From: Aeromonas sp. RU39B
Lineage (GTDB): Bacteria; Pseudomonadota; Gammaproteobacteria; Enterobacterales; Aeromonadaceae
DNA: 64,000 nucleotides
Reading direction: 5' to 3'
Assembly: GCF_900156095.1 (NCBI RefSeq)
Contig: NZ_FTMJ01000006.1
Location: 62,001 to 126,000 of the forward strand
The first letter of the stretch is position 1. Every line of letters begins with the position of its first letter. The position numbers and the translations under genes were made by a program. Under the pieces are notes generated by a model. It did no database searches and was not told where the DNA came from. It saw only the letters and a program-made list of their open reading frames with translations. Below, in pieces: positions 62,255 through 64,000 of this stretch.

Positions 62255-63268
62255 TTAAGCGCGATAGCCATTTGGGTTGTGGCTTTGCCAGCGCCAGGTA
62301 TCGGCCATCATCTGGTCAATTCCCCGCTCGGCCTGCCAGCCCAGCTCGTCACGGGCCAGCGCCGGATCGGCCCAGCACTCGGCAATGTCACCGGGGCGGC
62401 GTGGCTTGATCTGATACGGGATCGGACGACCGCTGGCCTGTTCAAACGCCTTGACCATCTGCAGCACCGAATAGCCCTGGCCAGTCCCGAGGTTGTAGGT
62501 AAACACGCCCGTGTCACTGGCAATCCGGTTCAGTGCCTTGAGGTGACCGATAGCCAAATCCACCACATGGATATAGTCACGCACGCCGGTGCCATCCACC
62601 GTCGGGTAGTCGTTACCAAATACCCCGAGCTCTTTGAGCTTGCCGACCCCGACCTGGCTGATATAGGGCAGCAGATTGTTGGGAATACCGTTGGGATCTT
62701 CTCCGATAAGACCGCTCTCATGGGCACCGACCGGGTTGAAGTAACGCAGCAGCACGATGGCCCAGCGCGGGTCAGAGGCGCTGACATCGCGCAGCATCTC
62801 TTCGACAATCAACTTGGAGCGGCCATAGGGGTTGGTAGCGCCGGTCGGGAAGTGTTCGCGGATCGGCACCGAGGCCGGATCGCCATACACGGTGGCCGAC
62901 GAGCTGAACACCAGCCGAAAGACGCCGGCACGGGCCATCTCTTCACACAGCACCAGCGTGCCGCTGACGTTGTTCTGGTAATAGGTGAGCGGAATGCGGG
63001 TTGACTCCCCCACCGCTTTTAAACCGGCGAAGTGAATGACAGATTCGATGTGGTGCTCGGCAAACAGACGCTGCAGGCAAGCCCGGTCGCGCACGTCCCC
63101 TTCCACAAAGGTGACCGGCTTGCCGGTGATCTGCTCAACCCGCTTGAGCGACTCGGGCGAGGCGTTACTGAGGTTATCGAGGACCACCACCTGCTGGCCA
63201 TCGCGAAGCAGCTCTACCAGAGTATGGGAGCCGATATAACCGGCTCCCCCCGTTACCAGAATGGTCAT
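62255..63268 (-). CDS. galE: UDP-glucose 4-epimerase
   Basis: This 337-residue extended SDR enzyme interconverts UDP-glucose and UDP-galactose. NAD-binding motif GGAGYIGSH at the N-terminus, catalytic Tyr-x3-Lys in [14 protein letters not shown], and [15 protein letters not shown] are diagnostic. It is alone; no galT/K nearby, so it may serve surface polysaccharide as well as galactose use. Confidence 0.96.
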   Translation of the reverse strand: MTILVTGGAGYIGSHTLVELLRDGQQVVVLDNLSNASPESLKRVEQITGKPVTFVEGDVRDRACLQRLFAEHHIESVIHFAGLKAVGESTRIPLTYYQNNVSGTLVLCEEMARAGVFRLVFSSSATVYGDPASVPIREHFPTGATNPYGRSKLIVEEMLRDVSASDPRWAIVLLRYFNPVGAHESGLIGEDPNGIPNNLLPYISQVGVGKLKELGVFGNDYPTVDGTGVRDYIHVVDLAIGHLKALNRIASDTGVFTYNLGTGQGYSVLQMVKAFEQASGRPIPYQIKPRRPGDIAECWADPALARDELGWQAERGIDQMMADTWRWQSHNPNGYRA

Positions 63269-63341
63269 GTGCTTATCCCGTTTTCGAGTGAAACTGTCGC
63301 CAGTGTAGCGCTAGCCCGAGGCAGGAAAAAGCACGAAACGG

Positions 63342-64000
63342 TTACAGCTCGGCGCGAATGTCGCTGCGGGCAGTGCAGGCGCAGGCCAGCACCACGCCAG
63401 CGGCGATCTCAGCGCTGGTCAGTGACACCGTGCTCTGACACTCCACCTCACCAAATACGGTCACCTTGCAGGCGCCGCATACGCCGACACGACAGGCGAA
63501 CGGTATGCTCTCGCCCGCCGCTTCGGCCGCAGCAAGCAGGGTCTGACCGGGCAGGATCTTGACCCGTTTACCCCGCTTGGCCAGATCAAACCAAAAATGC
63601 GCCTCACTACTGACTTCTGCTGCAGGCTCTGGCTGACCGAACGATTCGAGCAGCAGTTGCTCGGCTGGCAGCCCCAACTCGGCCAGCATGGCTGCAACCG
63701 CCGCCATATAAGGCGCCGGGCCGCACAGATAGACATCCCGTGACAGCAGATCGGGAGCCAGCTCGCGCAGCATTCCGGCACTCAAGCGCCCCTGCCAGGG
63801 GTGCTCCGGGGCGGATTGCTCAAGCACCGTCACCAGACGAAATCCCGGATGCTGCAGGGCCAACTCACTAAGATCACGAGCAAAAATCACATCCTGCTCG
63901 CTACGGGCAGAGTGAATAAAACGGATATCGGCGTTGGCATCTTGCGCCAGCGCCGTGCGGGCCATCGCCCACATGGGAGTGATGCCGGAGCCCGCAGAGA
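63342..64000 (-). CDS. Hcr-like NADH oxidoreductase, C-terminal part
   Basis: The frame is open to the window edge, so only the C-terminal approximately 219 residues are seen. They comprise an NAD-binding domain (SAGSGITPMWAMA at the edge, VYLCGPAPYMAAVAAM) and a C-terminal 2Fe-2S domain with CRVGVCGACKV (Cys-x4-Cys-x2-Cys) and a later Cys in LACACTARSD. This is the architecture of Hcr, the reductase of hybrid cluster protein Hcp, which would be next door upstream. It is also similar to the C-terminal half of the MOSC fusion at 14630-16438. Whether it too carries an N-terminal MOSC domain cannot be seen. Confidence 0.85.
   Translation of the reverse strand, partial: SAGSGITPMWAMARTALAQDANADIRFIHSARSEQDVIFARDLSELALQHPGFRLVTVLEQSAPEHPWQGRLSAGMLRELAPDLLSRDVYLCGPAPYMAAVAAMLAELGLPAEQLLLESFGQPEPAAEVSSEAHFWFDLAKRGKRVKILPGQTLLAAAEAAGESIPFACRVGVCGACKVTVFGEVECQSTVSLTSAEIAAGVVLACACTARSDIRAEL

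Overview
The window is a contiguous piece of a gammaproteobacterial chromosome, most probably Aeromonas. The evidence is the GC-rich coding sequence, enteric/Vibrio-type synteny (iscRSUA-hscBA-fdx-pepB, ubiT/ubiUV-nlpI, tgt-yajC-secDF, queA-acpH, yfgD-bepA-perM, yejKLM) and a single-operon malEFGK. No phage, insertion sequence, CRISPR array, rRNA or tRNA was seen. The genus call is inferred from gene content and protein resemblance; no search was run.

Layout. 1-2946: aldehyde/alcohol cluster (aldehyde dehydrogenase C-terminus, TetR regulator, SCP2-like protein, iron alcohol dehydrogenase). 3019-7699: small acetyltransferase, nucleotidyltransferase, SulP anion transporter, MATE exporter, unknown exported protein. 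7747-14194: an accessory-looking operon of thermostable-hemolysin-family protein, AMP-dependent ligase, haem-oxygenase-like diiron protein, short-chain dehydrogenase, TPR protein and a QseBC/PmrAB-like two-component system. A perfect CTTAAG-N5-CTTAAG repeat stands in front of it. This is the best candidate for an undescribed biosynthetic or signalling system. 14299-17374: YdcH-like protein, a MOSC/ferredoxin-reductase fusion, HtpX. 17478-22611: complete biotin locus bioBFCD with divergent bioA. 22693-26800: haem-c/HAMP protein without output domain, asnS, Dcu dicarboxylate transporter. 27343-35278: two tandem M17 aminopeptidases and the ISC iron-sulfur operon under an IscR box. 35371-41320: trmJ, ubiT, ubiUV, nlpI, a rhodanese and secF. 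41332-45845: secD, yajC, tgt, queA. 46067-53443: CBS protein behind an FNR-like site, a possible small RNA, acpH, DUF2069, ArsC-family protein, thiol-disulfide lipoprotein, bepA, TusA-like protein, perM, hydrolase, PPK2. 53534-58542: maltose/maltodextrin importer. 58951-64000: yejK, yejL, yejM, galE and the C-terminus of an Hcr-like reductase.

Themes. Fe-S biogenesis sits near several Fe-S enzymes (BioB, UbiU/UbiV, the MOSC fusion, the Hcr-like protein). FNR-like sites precede the CBS protein, the Dcu transporter and ubiU, which fits a facultative anaerobe. Many genes are translationally coupled by ATGA/GTGA overlaps. Hairpins without U-tracts lie in the malE-malF and malG-malK gaps, as expected for graded expression of the importer.
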